Positions 42,185-53,392 of a stretch of 64,000 nucleotides of DNA are shown here, one piece after another (the first letter of the stretch is position 1; each line of letters starts with the position of its first letter). Location: NCBI RefSeq assembly GCF_019039255.1, contig NZ_CP077062.1, positions 3,348,001 to 3,412,000 of the forward strand. Reading direction: 5' to 3'. The translations under genes and the position numbers were made by a program. This DNA comes from Nocardioides panacis. GTDB lineage: Bacteria > Actinomycetota > Actinomycetes > Propionibacteriales > Nocardioidaceae. The notes under the pieces were generated by a model. The model worked only from the letters and a program-made list of their open reading frames with translations. It did no database searches and was not told the origin of the DNA.

Positions 42185-43945
42185 CTAGGGGACCATCCAG
42201 CCCAGCACCGGGGTGGACTGCAGGCCGACGATCACGCACATCAGCACCAGCAGCGCGAGGCTCCAGCCGATCACCTTGCGGAAGATGTCGCCCTCCTTGC
42301 CGGCCATCCCGACGGCTGCCGCCGCGATCGCCAGGTTCTGCGGGCTGACCATCTTGCCGAGCACGCCACCCGAGGAGTTCGCGGCCGCCATCAGCAGCGG
42401 GTCCAGGCCGGCGTCCTTGGCCGTCTGCACCTGCAGCGCCCCGAACAGCGCGTTCGCGGACGTGTCGGACCCGGTCACCGCCACCCCGATCCAGCCGAGG
42501 ATCGGCGAGAGGATCGCGAAGGCCCCGCCCGCACCGGCGAGCCAGGCGCCGAGCGAGGTGGTCTGCCCGGACAGGTTCATCACGTAGGCCAGCGCCAGCA
42601 CCGCCATCACGGTGACGATCGCCGACTTGAGCTCGACGTAGGTGCGCACGTAGGTCCGCGCGGCCTGGGCCGGGGACACCTTGAGGATCGCCGCGGTGAT
42701 GATGCCGGCGAAGATCATCAGCGTGCCGGCCGCGGGCAGCCAGTTGAACTTGAAGACCGTGGCGACCGGGTCGCCGGAGGGGTTGGTGATGTCCAGGCCG
42801 GGCCAGTTGAACGAGTAGGTGAACGGCTCCTTGGCCAGGAAGTCGACGACCGCCGGGATGTTGACGATCGAGAAGATCACGATGATGACGAGGTACGGCG
42901 CGTAGGCCTTCGCGATGTCCGCACCGCTGTCGCGCGGCACCTCCGGCGAGGTCGAGGCCGAGGCCACGGCCCCACTGCCGGCGCCGCGACCGGTCGAGCC
43001 GGTGACCGACGTCGAGATGCCGTGCGGCGAGCGCCGGGCCGCGCGACCCTGCGCGCGGCCGCTCTCGAGCTCGTCCTCCTCGGCACCGGCCTGCTCGGCG
43101 GTGAGCACCTCGGCCGGCGTCCACACGCGCAGCAGCAGGACCACCGAGGCGGCCGAGACCAGCGCAGCGACGATGTCGGCCAGCGGCACCGAGACGTAGT
43201 TGGCGGCGACGAACTGGGCGAGGCCGAACGCCACGCCGCAGACCAGGGCCGGGAGCCAGGTGGCCTTGACCCCGCGACGGCCGTCGACCACGAAGACCAG
43301 GATCAGCGGCACGATCACCGCGAGCAGCGGGGTCTGGCGGCCGACCATGCCACCGATGCCGTCCACGGTGAGGCGGGGGTCGCTGTTCACCGCGGAGGTC
43401 ACCGACGCCAGCGTGACGATGGGGGTGGCCAGGGCGCCGAAGGCCACCGGCGCGGTGTTCGCGATCAGCGCCACCGCCGCGGCCTTCACCGGACGGAAGC
43501 CCAGCGCCATGAGCATCACCACGGTGATCGCGACCGGCGTGCCGAAGCCCGCGAGCGCCTCGAGGAGCGCACCGAAGCAGAACGCGATGATGATCGCCTG
43601 GATGCGCTGGTCGGGGCTGACCTTCTCGAACGACCGCCGGAGCACGTCGAAGTGGCCCGAGGCCACGGTCAGGTTGTAGACCCAGATCGCGTTGATCACG
43701 ATCCAGAGGATCGGGAAGAAGCCGAACGCGGCGCCGTCGGTGCCGGCGAGCAGCGCCTGCCCCAGCGGCATCCCGAACAGCACGACGGCGACCACGAGCG
43801 CGACGACCAGCGAGATCAGGCCGGCCACCCACGCCTTGAGCCGCAGACCGCCGAGCAGCACGAACAGGGTGACGAGGGGGACGGCTGCACAGAGCGCGGT
43901 GAGGGCGAGCGAGTCGCCGACCGGTTGGAGGTCCTGCTGGAACAT
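42185..43945 (-). CDS. L-lactate/glycolate permease (LldP/GlcA family)
   Basis: A 586-residue polytopic permease of the lactate permease family, importing lactate and often glycolate with protons. Hydrophobic segments run through most of the protein, with family blocks FGALLEALAGFGTPVAI and GSDTSANALFG. A hydrophilic, Ser/Gly-rich cytoplasmic insert covers about residues 285-345, longer than in E. coli LldP as I recall it. ATG 43945 has GGGAGAAG ahead. As last gene of the glc operon it most likely works as GlcA. No lldD homologue is here. Confidence 0.87.
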   Translation of the reverse strand: MFQQDLQPVGDSLALTALCAAVPLVTLFVLLGGLRLKAWVAGLISLVVALVVAVVLFGMPLGQALLAGTDGAAFGFFPILWIVINAIWVYNLTVASGHFDVLRRSFEKVSPDQRIQAIIIAFCFGALLEALAGFGTPVAITVVMLMALGFRPVKAAAVALIANTAPVAFGALATPIVTLASVTSAVNSDPRLTVDGIGGMVGRQTPLLAVIVPLILVFVVDGRRGVKATWLPALVCGVAFGLAQFVAANYVSVPLADIVAALVSAASVVLLLRVWTPAEVLTAEQAGAEEDELESGRAQGRAARRSPHGISTSVTGSTGRGAGSGAVASASTSPEVPRDSGADIAKAYAPYLVIIVIFSIVNIPAVVDFLAKEPFTYSFNWPGLDITNPSGDPVATVFKFNWLPAAGTLMIFAGIITAAILKVSPAQAARTYVRTYVELKSAIVTVMAVLALAYVMNLSGQTTSLGAWLAGAGGAFAILSPILGWIGVAVTGSDTSANALFGALQVQTAKDAGLDPLLMAAANSSGGVLGKMVSPQNLAIAAAAVGMAGKEGDIFRKVIGWSLALLVLMCVIVGLQSTPVLGWMVP

Positions 43946-43981
43946 GGCTTCTCCCGAACGAGGCTGAGGTGAGTGGACGGA

Positions 43982-45361
43982 CTAGGCGGGGAGGAACGTG
44001 CTCACCGGGGCACCCCGGATGGAGGCGTCGAGCACCTCGATGGTGTGCGCCATCCCCATCGGGTGCCCCGACCGCTGGATCGCCGAGGTGACCTGCATCA
44101 GGCAGCCGGGGTTGGCGGTGACCAGCACCTGGGCCCCGGTCGCGACGATGTTGGCGGCCTTGCGGTCGCCGAGCTCGCGGGCCGGCTCGGGGTTGACGAT
44201 GTTGTAGATGCCCGCCGAGCCGCAGCACAGCTCGGGCTCCGCGATCTCCTTCAGCGACAGGCCGGGGATCGCCTCGAGCAGCCGGCGCGGCTGGGCCCGG
44301 ACGCCCTGGGCGTGCGCGAGGTGGCAGGCGTCGTGGTAGGCGATCGTCATGTCGAGCGGGTGCCGCGGGGCCACCGTCCCGAGCTCGTCGAGGATCTCCG
44401 AGACGTCGCGGACCTTCTCGGCGAAGGCGCGGGCCCGGGCGGCGTACGCCGGGTCGTCGGCCAGCAGGTCGGCGTACTCCTTCATGGTGGAGCCGCAGCC
44501 GGCGGCGTTCACCACGACCCGCTCGACGCCGGAGGACTCGAAGGAGTCGACCAGCCGGCGGGCGAACCCCTGCGCCTCCTCCTCGCGGCCGTTGTGCACC
44601 GACAGCGCGCCGCAGCAGCCCTGGGACGCCGGCACCACGACGTCGCAGCCCTCGGCCTGCAGCACCCGCGCGGTCGCGGAGTTCACGCCGGGGAAGAACG
44701 CGCCCTGCACGCAGCCGGTGAGCAGGCCGACGACGGCCCGGCGCTCACCGCTGGCGTGGATGTACGGCGGCAGCGGCTCGGGCCGGCCCAGCCGCGGGGC
44801 GAGGCTCTCCATCGCGGCGAGCTGCGGGGACAGCCGCTCCAGCAGGCCGGTGCGGCGCATCGCGCGGTCGAGGCCGGTGGCCTGCAGTGCCCGTAGCGGC
44901 CCGCGGAGCAGCCGGAGCCGCTTGGGGTGCGGGAACAGCGAGAAGATCAGCCCGCGCAGCGCCCGGTCCTTCGGCGACCGCTCGTGGTGGCGCTCCACCT
45001 GGGCGCGGGTCTGCTCGATGAGCGTGTCGTACTGCACGCCCGAGGGGCACGCGGTGACGCAGGCCATGCAGCCGAGGCAGGCGTCCCAGTGCGACACCAT
45101 CGAGTCGCTCATCGGCTCGCCCTCGAGACCCTCCTTCATCAGGTAGATCCGGCCGCGCGGGGAGTCCATCTCCTCGCCCCACAGCACGTAGGTCGGGCAG
45201 GTCGGCAGGCAGAACCCGCAGTGCACGCAGTCGCCGATCAGCGCCGCGTCGGGCGGGTTGTGGTCGTCGAAAGCGCCGCCGGGTGCGGGCATGCCGAGGT
45301 CGACGATGCCCCCCATCTCCCCGAGGGTGCCGCTGGTGTCGTGCTCGGACGTGTCGGTCAT
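43982..45361 (-). CDS. glcF: Glycolate oxidase iron-sulfur subunit GlcF
   Basis: A 459-residue protein with two 4Fe-4S motifs, Cys45/48/51/55 and Cys95/98/101/105, followed by two CCG domains (CGSTMKEYADLL and CCGSAGIYNIV are the visible centres). GlcF takes electrons from the flavin subunits to the respiratory chain. ATG 45361 directly follows the glcE stop (TGAATG). Part of the glycolate operon. Confidence 0.92.
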   Translation of the reverse strand: MTDTSEHDTSGTLGEMGGIVDLGMPAPGGAFDDHNPPDAALIGDCVHCGFCLPTCPTYVLWGEEMDSPRGRIYLMKEGLEGEPMSDSMVSHWDACLGCMACVTACPSGVQYDTLIEQTRAQVERHHERSPKDRALRGLIFSLFPHPKRLRLLRGPLRALQATGLDRAMRRTGLLERLSPQLAAMESLAPRLGRPEPLPPYIHASGERRAVVGLLTGCVQGAFFPGVNSATARVLQAEGCDVVVPASQGCCGALSVHNGREEEAQGFARRLVDSFESSGVERVVVNAAGCGSTMKEYADLLADDPAYAARARAFAEKVRDVSEILDELGTVAPRHPLDMTIAYHDACHLAHAQGVRAQPRRLLEAIPGLSLKEIAEPELCCGSAGIYNIVNPEPARELGDRKAANIVATGAQVLVTANPGCLMQVTSAIQRSGHPMGMAHTIEVLDASIRGAPVSTFLPA

Positions 45362-46618
45362 TCAGATGCCTCCCACGAAGCGGCCCGGCGCGAGCCGGTG
45401 GTCGGGGTCGAACTGGTCCTTGACGCGGCGCATCAGGTCGAGCGCCGGGATCGGGCCCCACACGTCCACGCCGGCCTTGACGCCGGCCGGTGCGTCCACG
45501 ACGACGGTGCTGCCGCCGTGCCGGGTGCAGACCTCGCGCAACCGGGCGAGCGTCGCGGCGACGGCCTCGACGGGGGTGCCGGCCGGGACCGCGGCGTAGG
45601 CCACGCCCGCGCCGGCCGAGCCCCGCAGGGCCACGCCGGTCTCCCCCGCCGCGGCCAGCACGTCGGCCAGCCCGGAGAGCACGAACGTCAGCTTGAGGGC
45701 GGTGGCCCGGTCGTCGCCGGTGGCCCCGAGCTCCCACGGGTACGTCGACCCGCCGCCCGGGGCGTCGTCCGCGTCCGTCGAGGTCTCGCCGAGCAGGGCG
45801 CGGACCATCGCGGTCCGGCCGGCGACGCCGTCCTCGCGGCCCTCGAGGAGCACGCTCACCGTCCCGTGCCCGTGGGCCCAGCCGACCTCGACCGCGGAGG
45901 GCACGGCCTGGCCGTGCACGACCGCCTGCGCGAGCCGCTGGGCCTGCGCGGGGTCGTCGCACGGGGCGTGCACCCAACGGTGCGCGGCCGGTACGGGGTG
46001 CAGGCGGAACGTCGCGTCGGTGATCACGCCGAGCGTGCCGGCCGAGCCGATCAGCAGCTTGCCGAGGTCGTAGCCGGCCACGTTCTTCACCACCCGGCCA
46101 CCGGCCTTGGCGACCACACCGTCGGCGCGGACCAGCGTGATGCCGATCAGCAGGTCGCGCGCGGTGCCGGTGGCGACCCGACGGGGACCGCTGGTGTTGG
46201 TGGCGAGCAGGCCGCCGATGCTGGTGCCGGGGACGGTCTCGTCGAGGACGAGGCGCTGGCCGCCGCGGCCGACGACGTCCTGGACGTCGCGGAGCCGGGC
46301 GCCCGCCTGGGTGGCCACGATCAGGTCGCCGGCGGCGTGGTCGAGGACCTGGTCGAGGGCGCTCACGTCGAGCAGCACGTCGGCGCCGGCGGGCGGGGTG
46401 CCCCAGGTCATCTTGGTGCCGCGGCCGCGCGGCACGACGCTCAGCCCGTGCGCCGTGGCCGCCCGCAGCACCTCGGCGACCTGCGCCGTGTCGGCCGGTC
46501 GGGCGACCAGCCCGGGGACGACCCCGTCGACGTGGTCGGCGGGCTGCGGGTCGTGCACGTCCGCGCAGGCCGAGGCGATCGCCTCGCGCGCCGTGCGGTC
46601 GAGCGTTCCGGTGCTCAT
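45362..46618 (-). CDS. glcE: Glycolate oxidase FAD-binding subunit GlcE
   Basis: A 418-residue FAD-binding (PCMH-type) subunit. The FAD block is VVPRGRGTKMTWG and TVPGTSIGGLLATNTSGPRR; the C-terminus is FDPDHRLAPGRFVGGI, typical of GlcE. ATG 46618 overlaps the glcD stop by one base (TGATG). It forms the membrane-associated complex with GlcD and GlcF that oxidises glycolate to glyoxylate. Confidence 0.92.
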   Translation of the reverse strand: MSTGTLDRTAREAIASACADVHDPQPADHVDGVVPGLVARPADTAQVAEVLRAATAHGLSVVPRGRGTKMTWGTPPAGADVLLDVSALDQVLDHAAGDLIVATQAGARLRDVQDVVGRGGQRLVLDETVPGTSIGGLLATNTSGPRRVATGTARDLLIGITLVRADGVVAKAGGRVVKNVAGYDLGKLLIGSAGTLGVITDATFRLHPVPAAHRWVHAPCDDPAQAQRLAQAVVHGQAVPSAVEVGWAHGHGTVSVLLEGREDGVAGRTAMVRALLGETSTDADDAPGGGSTYPWELGATGDDRATALKLTFVLSGLADVLAAAGETGVALRGSAGAGVAYAAVPAGTPVEAVAATLARLREVCTRHGGSTVVVDAPAGVKAGVDVWGPIPALDLMRRVKDQFDPDHRLAPGRFVGGI

Positions 46619-48111
46619 CAGAAGACCTCCGCGAGGCCGGCTTCCTGCGCCGGGTGCGCCCCCTTGTGACGTCCGGGCACCTCCCCGCAGAGCCGGGGGG
46701 TGGGGAACACCTTGCCGGGGTTGGAGATGTTGTCGGGGTCGAAGGCGCAGCGCACCATCTGCATGGTGTCCAGGTCGTCGTCGGTGTACATCCGGGGCAT
46801 GTACTTCGCCTTGTCCATGCCGACGCCGTGCTCGCCGGTGATCGAGCCGCCGTGCTCGATGCACAGGTCGAGGATCGCGCCGCTGACCTTCTCGGCGGCC
46901 TCGCCCGCGCCCTCGACGGCGTCGTCGAAGAGCACCAGCGGGTGCAGGTTGCCGTCGCCGGCGTGGAACACGTTGGCGACCCGTACCCCGGACGAGCTCG
47001 ACAGGTCGGCGATCGCCTTGAGCACCTGCGGCAGCGCGGTGCGCGGGATCACGCCGTCCTGGACGATGTAGTCGGGGCTGATCCGGCCGACCGCCGCGAA
47101 CGCGGACTTGCGGCCCTTCCAGATCAGCGCCCGGTCGACCGGGTCGGTGGCCAGCCGCTGCTCGAAGGCGCCGTTCTCGGCGCAGAGCCGCTCGACCTCG
47201 GCGTACTCCTGCTCCACCTCGACCGACGCGCCGTCGAGCTCGATGACCAGCACCGCACCGGCCCCGTCCGGGTAGTTGCAGTGCACGGCGGCCTCGGCGG
47301 CCTCGATCGCGAGCGCGTCCATCATCTCGATGGCGGCCGGCACGATCCCGGCCGAGATGATCGCCGACGTCGCCGCACCGGCCTGGTCGGTGGACTCGAA
47401 GCCCACCAGGATCGTGCGCACCTCCTCGGGCAGCCGGACCAGCCGGACCGTCGTAGAGGTGACGATGCCGAGCGTGCCCTCGGAACCGACCACCGCGCCC
47501 AGCAGGTCGTAGCCGGGGCTGTCCGGCGCGGCCCCGCCGAGCGCGACCGTGTCGCCGTCGGCGGTGACGAAGTCCGCGCCGACCACGTGGTTGGTGGTGA
47601 AGCCGTACTTCAGGCAGTGCGCGCCGCCGGAGTTCTCCGCGACGTTGCCGCCGATCGAGCAGATCTGCTGGCTCGACGGGTCCGGCGCGTAGTAGTAGCC
47701 GTACGGGGTCGCGGCCCGGGTGACGTCGAGGTTGATCACGCCGGGCTCGACGACCGCGCGCTGGTCCTCGGGACGCATCGCGGTGATCGCCCGCATCCGC
47801 GAGGTCACGATCAGCACGCCCTCCGCGTGCGGCAGGGCGCCGCCGGACAGGCCGGTGCCCGAGCCGCGGGCGACGTACGGGACCAGGTGCTCGGCGCACG
47901 CCCGGACCACGGCCGCGAGCTGCGCCGCGTCCTCCGGTACGACGACCAGGGCCGGCGTCACGCGGTAGTGCGCGAGCCCGTCGCACTCGTAGGTGCGCAG
48001 CCGGGCCCGGTCGGTGATCACGCCCGCCTCCGGCAGCAGCCGGCGCGCGACGGCGGCGACCGCCTCGATACCGGGGGTCGTGGCCGGGACCTCGCTCTCC
48101 TGCGCCGCCAT
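46618..48111 (-). CDS. glcD: Glycolate oxidase catalytic subunit GlcD
   Basis: A 497-residue FAD-linked 2-hydroxyacid dehydrogenase. FAD contacts lie in PYVARGSGTGLSGGALP and SIGGNVAENSGG; the C-terminal active-site region includes NVFHAGDGNLHPLVLFD and SITGEHGVGMDKAKYM. Such proteins also accept D-lactate. ATG 48111, one base after the glcG stop. Neighbours confirm GlcD rather than a stand-alone D-lactate dehydrogenase. Confidence 0.93.
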   Translation of the reverse strand: MAAQESEVPATTPGIEAVAAVARRLLPEAGVITDRARLRTYECDGLAHYRVTPALVVVPEDAAQLAAVVRACAEHLVPYVARGSGTGLSGGALPHAEGVLIVTSRMRAITAMRPEDQRAVVEPGVINLDVTRAATPYGYYYAPDPSSQQICSIGGNVAENSGGAHCLKYGFTTNHVVGADFVTADGDTVALGGAAPDSPGYDLLGAVVGSEGTLGIVTSTTVRLVRLPEEVRTILVGFESTDQAGAATSAIISAGIVPAAIEMMDALAIEAAEAAVHCNYPDGAGAVLVIELDGASVEVEQEYAEVERLCAENGAFEQRLATDPVDRALIWKGRKSAFAAVGRISPDYIVQDGVIPRTALPQVLKAIADLSSSSGVRVANVFHAGDGNLHPLVLFDDAVEGAGEAAEKVSGAILDLCIEHGGSITGEHGVGMDKAKYMPRMYTDDDLDTMQMVRCAFDPDNISNPGKVFPTPRLCGEVPGRHKGAHPAQEAGLAEVF

Positions 48112-48112
48112 G

Positions 48113-48541
48113 TCAGTCCGCCTGGGCGGTGAGCCCGGCGCCCTCGATGCCCGCGACCGCAGCCGCCTCGTCGTTGTCCGAGGTGTCGCCGGTGACGCCG
48201 ACCGCCCCGAGCAGGGCGCCTCCCCCGTCGCGGACCAGCACCCCGCCGGGCACCGGCACCATCGACCCGCCGACGGCCGAGGTGACCGCGGCGATGAAGT
48301 ACGGCTGCTGCTCGGCGCGGCCCATGATCGACCGGGAGCCCATGCCGAGCGACAGGGCGCCGTAGGCCTTGCCGAAGCCGATCTCGAAGCGCTTCATCGA
48401 CGAGCCGTCCTCGCGCTCGACGGCCACCACGTGCCCGCCGGCGTCCAGGACCACGACGGTCATCGGCTTGAAGCCCGCGCCGGCCGCGTGCGCACGCGTC
48501 CCGGCGATGATCGTGCGGGCGGTGTCCAGGTCGAGGCTCAT
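48113..48541 (-). CDS. glcG: GlcG/HbpS family protein
   Basis: A 142-residue protein of the GlcG/HbpS fold, with the family blocks MTVVVLDAGGHVVAVERED, KAYGALSLGMGSRS and GGVLVRDGGGALLGAVGVTG. GlcG is encoded in glycolate operons of many bacteria but its task is unclear; HbpS in Streptomyces binds haem. ATG 48541 overlaps the malate synthase stop (TGATG). Confidence 0.88.
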   Translation of the reverse strand: MSLDLDTARTIIAGTRAHAAGAGFKPMTVVVLDAGGHVVAVEREDGSSMKRFEIGFGKAYGALSLGMGSRSIMGRAEQQPYFIAAVTSAVGGSMVPVPGGVLVRDGGGALLGAVGVTGDTSDNDEAAAVAGIEGAGLTAQAD

Positions 48542-50716
48542 CAGGAGCGTCCCTTCTCGTGCAGCTTCCGGCTGGCGCGGCGGCGGTGCAGGATCGGCTC
48601 GGTGTAGCCGCTGGGCTGCTCGAGGCCCTCGAAGACCAGCGCCCGTGCCGCCAGGAACGCGTCGCCGTCGAAGTCCGGCGCCATCGCGTCGTACGTCGGG
48701 TCGCCGGCGTTCTGCTCGTCGACCACGGCGGCCATCCGGCGCAGCGTCTCGTCGACCTGGTCGGCGCTCACCACGCCGTGGTGCAGCCAGTTGGCGACGT
48801 GCTGCGCGGAGATGCGGCAGGTCGCGCGGTCCTCCATCAGCGGCTCACCGGTGATGTCGGGGACCTTGGAGCACCCGACGCCGGCGTCCACCCAGCGCAC
48901 GACGTACCCGAGCAGGCTCTGGAGGTTGTTGTCGATCTCGGCCTGCCGGTCCTCGGCGCTCCAGGAGTCCGGGTCGCCGAGCGGGATCGTCAGCAGGTCG
49001 GCCCGGGTGGCGCGGCGGCCGCCCCGGAGCTCCTCCTGCCGGGCCCGGACGTCGACCTGGTGGTAGTGCAGCGCGTGGAGCGTGGCGGCGGTCGGCGACG
49101 GCACCCAGGCGCAGCTCGCGCCGGCCTTCGGGTGGCCGATCTTGGCCTCCATCATCGCCGCCAGGCTGTCCGGCGCGGCCCACATGCCCTTGCCGATCTG
49201 GGCGCGGCCGAGCAGCCCGCAGGCCAGCCCGATGTCGACGTTGGAGTCCTCGTAGGCCTTGATCCAGGTCTCGCCCTTCATGTCGTTCTTCCGGACGACC
49301 GGGCCGGCCAGCATCGAGGTGTGGATCTCGTCGCCGGTGCGGTCCAGGAAGCCCGTGTTGATGAAGGCGACCCGCTCCCGCGCGGCCTCGATGCAGGCCT
49401 TGAGGTTCAGCGTGGTCCGCCGCTCCTCGTCCATGATCCCGACCTTGATGGTCAGCGGCGGCAGGCCGAGGACCTGCTCGACCAGGGTGAACAGCTCGAC
49501 GGTGAACGCGACCTCGTCCGGGCCGTGCATCTTCGGCTTGACGACGTACATCGACCCGGTGCGCGAGTTGGCCAGGCCGGACTCGCCGCGCAGGTCCTTC
49601 ATGGAGCCGAGCCCGGTGACCAGGGCGTCCAGGATGCCCTCGGGCACCTCGTTGCCGTCGCGGTCGAGGACCGCGTCGGTGGTCATCAGGTGGCCGACCT
49701 GGCGGATGAACAGCAGCGAGCGGCCGGACAGCGTCACCTCCCCGCCGTCGGGGGCGGTGTAGACCCGGTCCGGGTTCATCGCCCGGGTGAAGGTCCTGCC
49801 GTTCTTGGTGACCTCCTCGGCGAGCCGTCCGTCCATCAGGTGCAGCCAGTTGCGGTAGCCCACGACCTTGTCGTCAGCGTCGACCGCGGCCACGGAGTCC
49901 TCGAGGTCCATGATCGTGGAGACGGCGGCCTCGACCAGCAGGTCCTTGACCCCGGCGGCGTCGGTCGAGCCGATCGCGTCCTCGCGGTCGACCTGGATCT
50001 CGACGTGCAGCCCGTGGTGCACCAGCAGCACCGCCTCGGGGGCTGCGGCGTCGCCGCGGCTGCCGACGAGCTGCGCCGGGTCGGCCAGCCGGACGACGGC
50101 GTCCTTGACGGTGACGGCCAGGCCCTCGTCGTCCAGGGCGTAGGCCGTGGCGTCCACGTGCGAGCCGTCGGCCAGCGGGAAGTGCGCGTCGAGCAGCGCG
50201 CGTCCCCGGGCGATGACCTCGTTGCCCCGCACGGTGTTGTAGCTCTCGCCGGGTGCCAGGTCGCCCTCGCGGGGGATCACGTCGGAGCCGTAGAGCGCGT
50301 CGTACAGCGAGCCCCACCGGGCGTTCACGGCGTTCGTCGCGAAGCGGGCGTTCAGCAGCGGGACCACCAGCTGCGGGCCGGCGATCCGGGCCACCTCGTC
50401 GTCCACGCCGGCGGTGCTGACCTCGAAGTCGGCCGGCTCGTCGAGCAGGTAGCCGATCTCGGTCAGGAAGGCGGTGTAGGCCTCCGCGTCGGGCACACCG
50501 GGGTGCTCCCGGTGGAACTCGTCGATGCGGGCCTGCAGCTCCTCGCGCCGGGCGAGCAGCTCCCGGTTGCGGGGGGGCCAGGTCGTGGACGACCGCGTCC
50601 GCCCCGGCCCAGAACGCCTCGGGGTCCACGCCCGAGCCGGGCAGGGCCTCCTCGACGATGAAGCGATGGAGGCTCTCCGCGACGGAGAGCCCTCCGACCT
50701 GTACGCGCTCGTCCAT
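48541..50716 (-). CDS. glcB: Malate synthase G, frame broken near the N-terminus
   Basis: Malate synthase G condenses glyoxylate with acetyl-CoA to malate. The product would be 724 residues, the usual length for the G type (E. coli GlcB 723). Family blocks include [30 protein letters not shown] and [21 protein letters not shown]. The true start is ATG 50716 ([19 protein letters not shown]); the frame is lost at the G7 run 50571-50577 (C7 on the coding strand) and regained if one base is dropped, joining HDLAP to [10 protein letters not shown]. First gene of the glc operon, so a real mutation would block glyoxylate use through this enzyme. Confidence 0.88.
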
Positions 50717-50827
50717 GCCACTCCCTTGCCTGGGTTTTCGTATTGTGGAAGTGTTTATCTTCATCTTGGAAACTAGGCGTCGCACCCACGGCTGTCAACC
50801 AGGTGCCCGAGAAAGGACGGTGCTCGC
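50717..50827. promoter_or_regulatory. Divergent glc/iclR control region
   Basis: An AT-richer gap between glcB and the IclR gene. An inverted repeat GAAG-N7-CTTC at 50748-50762 lies in TGGAAGTGTTTATCTTCA, and TTGGAAA follows at 50766. IclR proteins bind such palindromes, so this is the likely operator (inference). AAGGA at 50813-50817 is a possible ribosome site for the regulator. Confidence 0.5.
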
Positions 50828-51604
50828 GTGCCCGATCCGGAGAACGTCAAACGCCGGGACGGCGGCGTCCAGTCGGTGCACCGGTCGCTGGACCTCGTGG
50901 AGGTCGTGGCGGCCCGCGGCGGGCACCTGACCATCGGCGAGATCGCCGCGGCCGCCGACGTACCGCTGCCCACCGCGCACCGGCTGCTCCGCACGCTCGT
51001 CGACCGCGGCTACATGCGGCAGATGCCCAACCGCCGCTACGCGCTCGGCTTCCGGCTGGTCCCGCTCGGCGCGACCGCCAGCTCGATGGTGGGCGCGGAC
51101 ACCGAGGCCGTGCTCGGGCGGCTCGTCGACGCGCTCGGCGAGACCGCCAACCTCGCGATCCTCTCCGGCTCCCACGCGGAGTACGTCGCCCAGGTGCCGT
51201 CGCGGCACACCATGCGGATGTTCACCGAGGTCGGCCGCCAGGTCGACCTGCACTGCACCGGCGTGGGCAAGGCGCTCCTCGCCCAGCTCGACGACGCCCG
51301 GGTCCGCAGCATCGTCCGCCGGGTCGGGCTCACCGCGCAGACCGAGCACACCCTGGTCACCGAGTCCGCGCTGCTGGCCGACCTGACCGGGGTCCGGGAG
51401 CGCGGCTACGCCCTCGACGAGCAGGAGCAGGAGGCCGGGGTCCGCTGCGTCGCCGTCCCGGTGGGCCCGGAGCCGATGTCCTGGATGGCGGTGTCCGTGT
51501 CCGGACCGGTCACCCGGATGACCGACGACCTGGTCGCCCGCGCGGTGCCGCTGCTGCACGAAGCCGGGCGGCAGCTGACCAGCCGGATGCTCAGCCCGGA
51601 CTGA
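50828..51604 (+). CDS. IclR-family regulator of the glc operon
   Basis: A 258-residue IclR protein with a winged helix at about 15-75 (LTIGEIAAAADVPLPTAHRLLRTL) and the effector domain after residue 90 (TGVGKALLAQLDD, ERGYALDEQEQEAGVRCVAVPV). GTG 50828. Divergent placement from glcB suggests it controls glycolate genes, with glyoxylate or glycolate as likely effector (inference). It converges on the ABC transporter genes. Confidence 0.87.
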   Translation: MPDPENVKRRDGGVQSVHRSLDLVEVVAARGGHLTIGEIAAAADVPLPTAHRLLRTLVDRGYMRQMPNRRYALGFRLVPLGATASSMVGADTEAVLGRLVDALGETANLAILSGSHAEYVAQVPSRHTMRMFTEVGRQVDLHCTGVGKALLAQLDDARVRSIVRRVGLTAQTEHTLVTESALLADLTGVRERGYALDEQEQEAGVRCVAVPVGPEPMSWMAVSVSGPVTRMTDDLVARAVPLLHEAGRQLTSRMLSPD

Positions 51605-51623
51605 CCGGGCTCAGGACAGCCCC

Positions 51624-52420
<797 letters not shown>

Positions 52421-52421
<1 letters not shown>

Positions 52422-53380
52422 CACGCACCGCCCCCGCTGCCCGGCAGCCGCAGCCAGGCCGGCGCCTTGCGCTCGGCCCGGTCGGTGCTGCGCCGGGTGC
52501 CCCGCGCGTAGCGCCGCTCCAGGTAGTGCTGGCCCACCATCAGCACGCTGGTCATCGCGAGGTACCACAGGCAGGCCGCGACCAGCATCGGGAAGAGCTG
52601 GAAGGTGCGCGCGCCGATCGACTGCAGCTGGAAGAACAGCTCGTAGTAGGGCACGAACGCGACCAGGGAGGTGTCCTTGATCATCGCGATCGTCTCGTTG
52701 CCGGTCGGCGGGACGATGACCCGCATCGCCTGCGGCAGCACGATCCGGCGCATCAGCCGGCCCCGGGACATGCCGAGCGCCTGCGCCGCCTCGGTCTGCC
52801 CCTCGTCGATCGAGGAGATCCCGGCGCGCACGATCTCCGCCATGTACGCCGCCTCGGACAGCGCGAGGCCGAGGAGGGCGGCGACGAACGCGGTGAGGAT
52901 GGTGTTGGCGCTGACCCCGAAGAACCGGCCGTCGAAGCTGAGCCCGGTCAGGGCGGCGATCTGCCGGTCGAAGGGGATCCCGACGTCGTACCGCGCGTAG
53001 AGCACGCCCAGGTTGCCGAACAGGATCAGCAGCACGACGCGCGGCACTGCGCGGAAGAACCAGACGTACACCCAGGCGCCGCCGGAGAGCACCGGGTTCG
53101 GCGACAGCCGCATCACCGCGAGCACGATGCCGAGCAGCACGCCGATGACCATCGACAAGATGGTGAGCACCAGGGTGTTCTTCGCGCCGTTGATCACCGG
53201 CGCGGAGAACGCGTTGGCCCGGATGAACGACCACTGGAACGCCGGGTTCGTGACCAGCATGTGCACGAACATGGCCGACAGCAGCAGCACGACGGCGCTG
53301 GCGACCCAGCGGCCCGGGTGTCGGACCGGGATCGCGGTGACCTCCGCGCCGGTCCGGGACGGCGAGCTGGTGGTGGTCAT
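52421..53380 (-). CDS. Polar amino-acid ABC transporter permease
   Basis: A 319-residue inner-membrane permease of the His/Glu/Gln family. The EAA-type loop that docks the ATPase is [22 protein letters not shown]. Several transmembrane segments are visible; ATG 53380 is preferred to GTG 53383. A single permease gene is present, so it probably forms a homodimer. Ligand unknown. Confidence 0.9.
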
Positions 53381-53392
53381 CACGCCGCCCGC

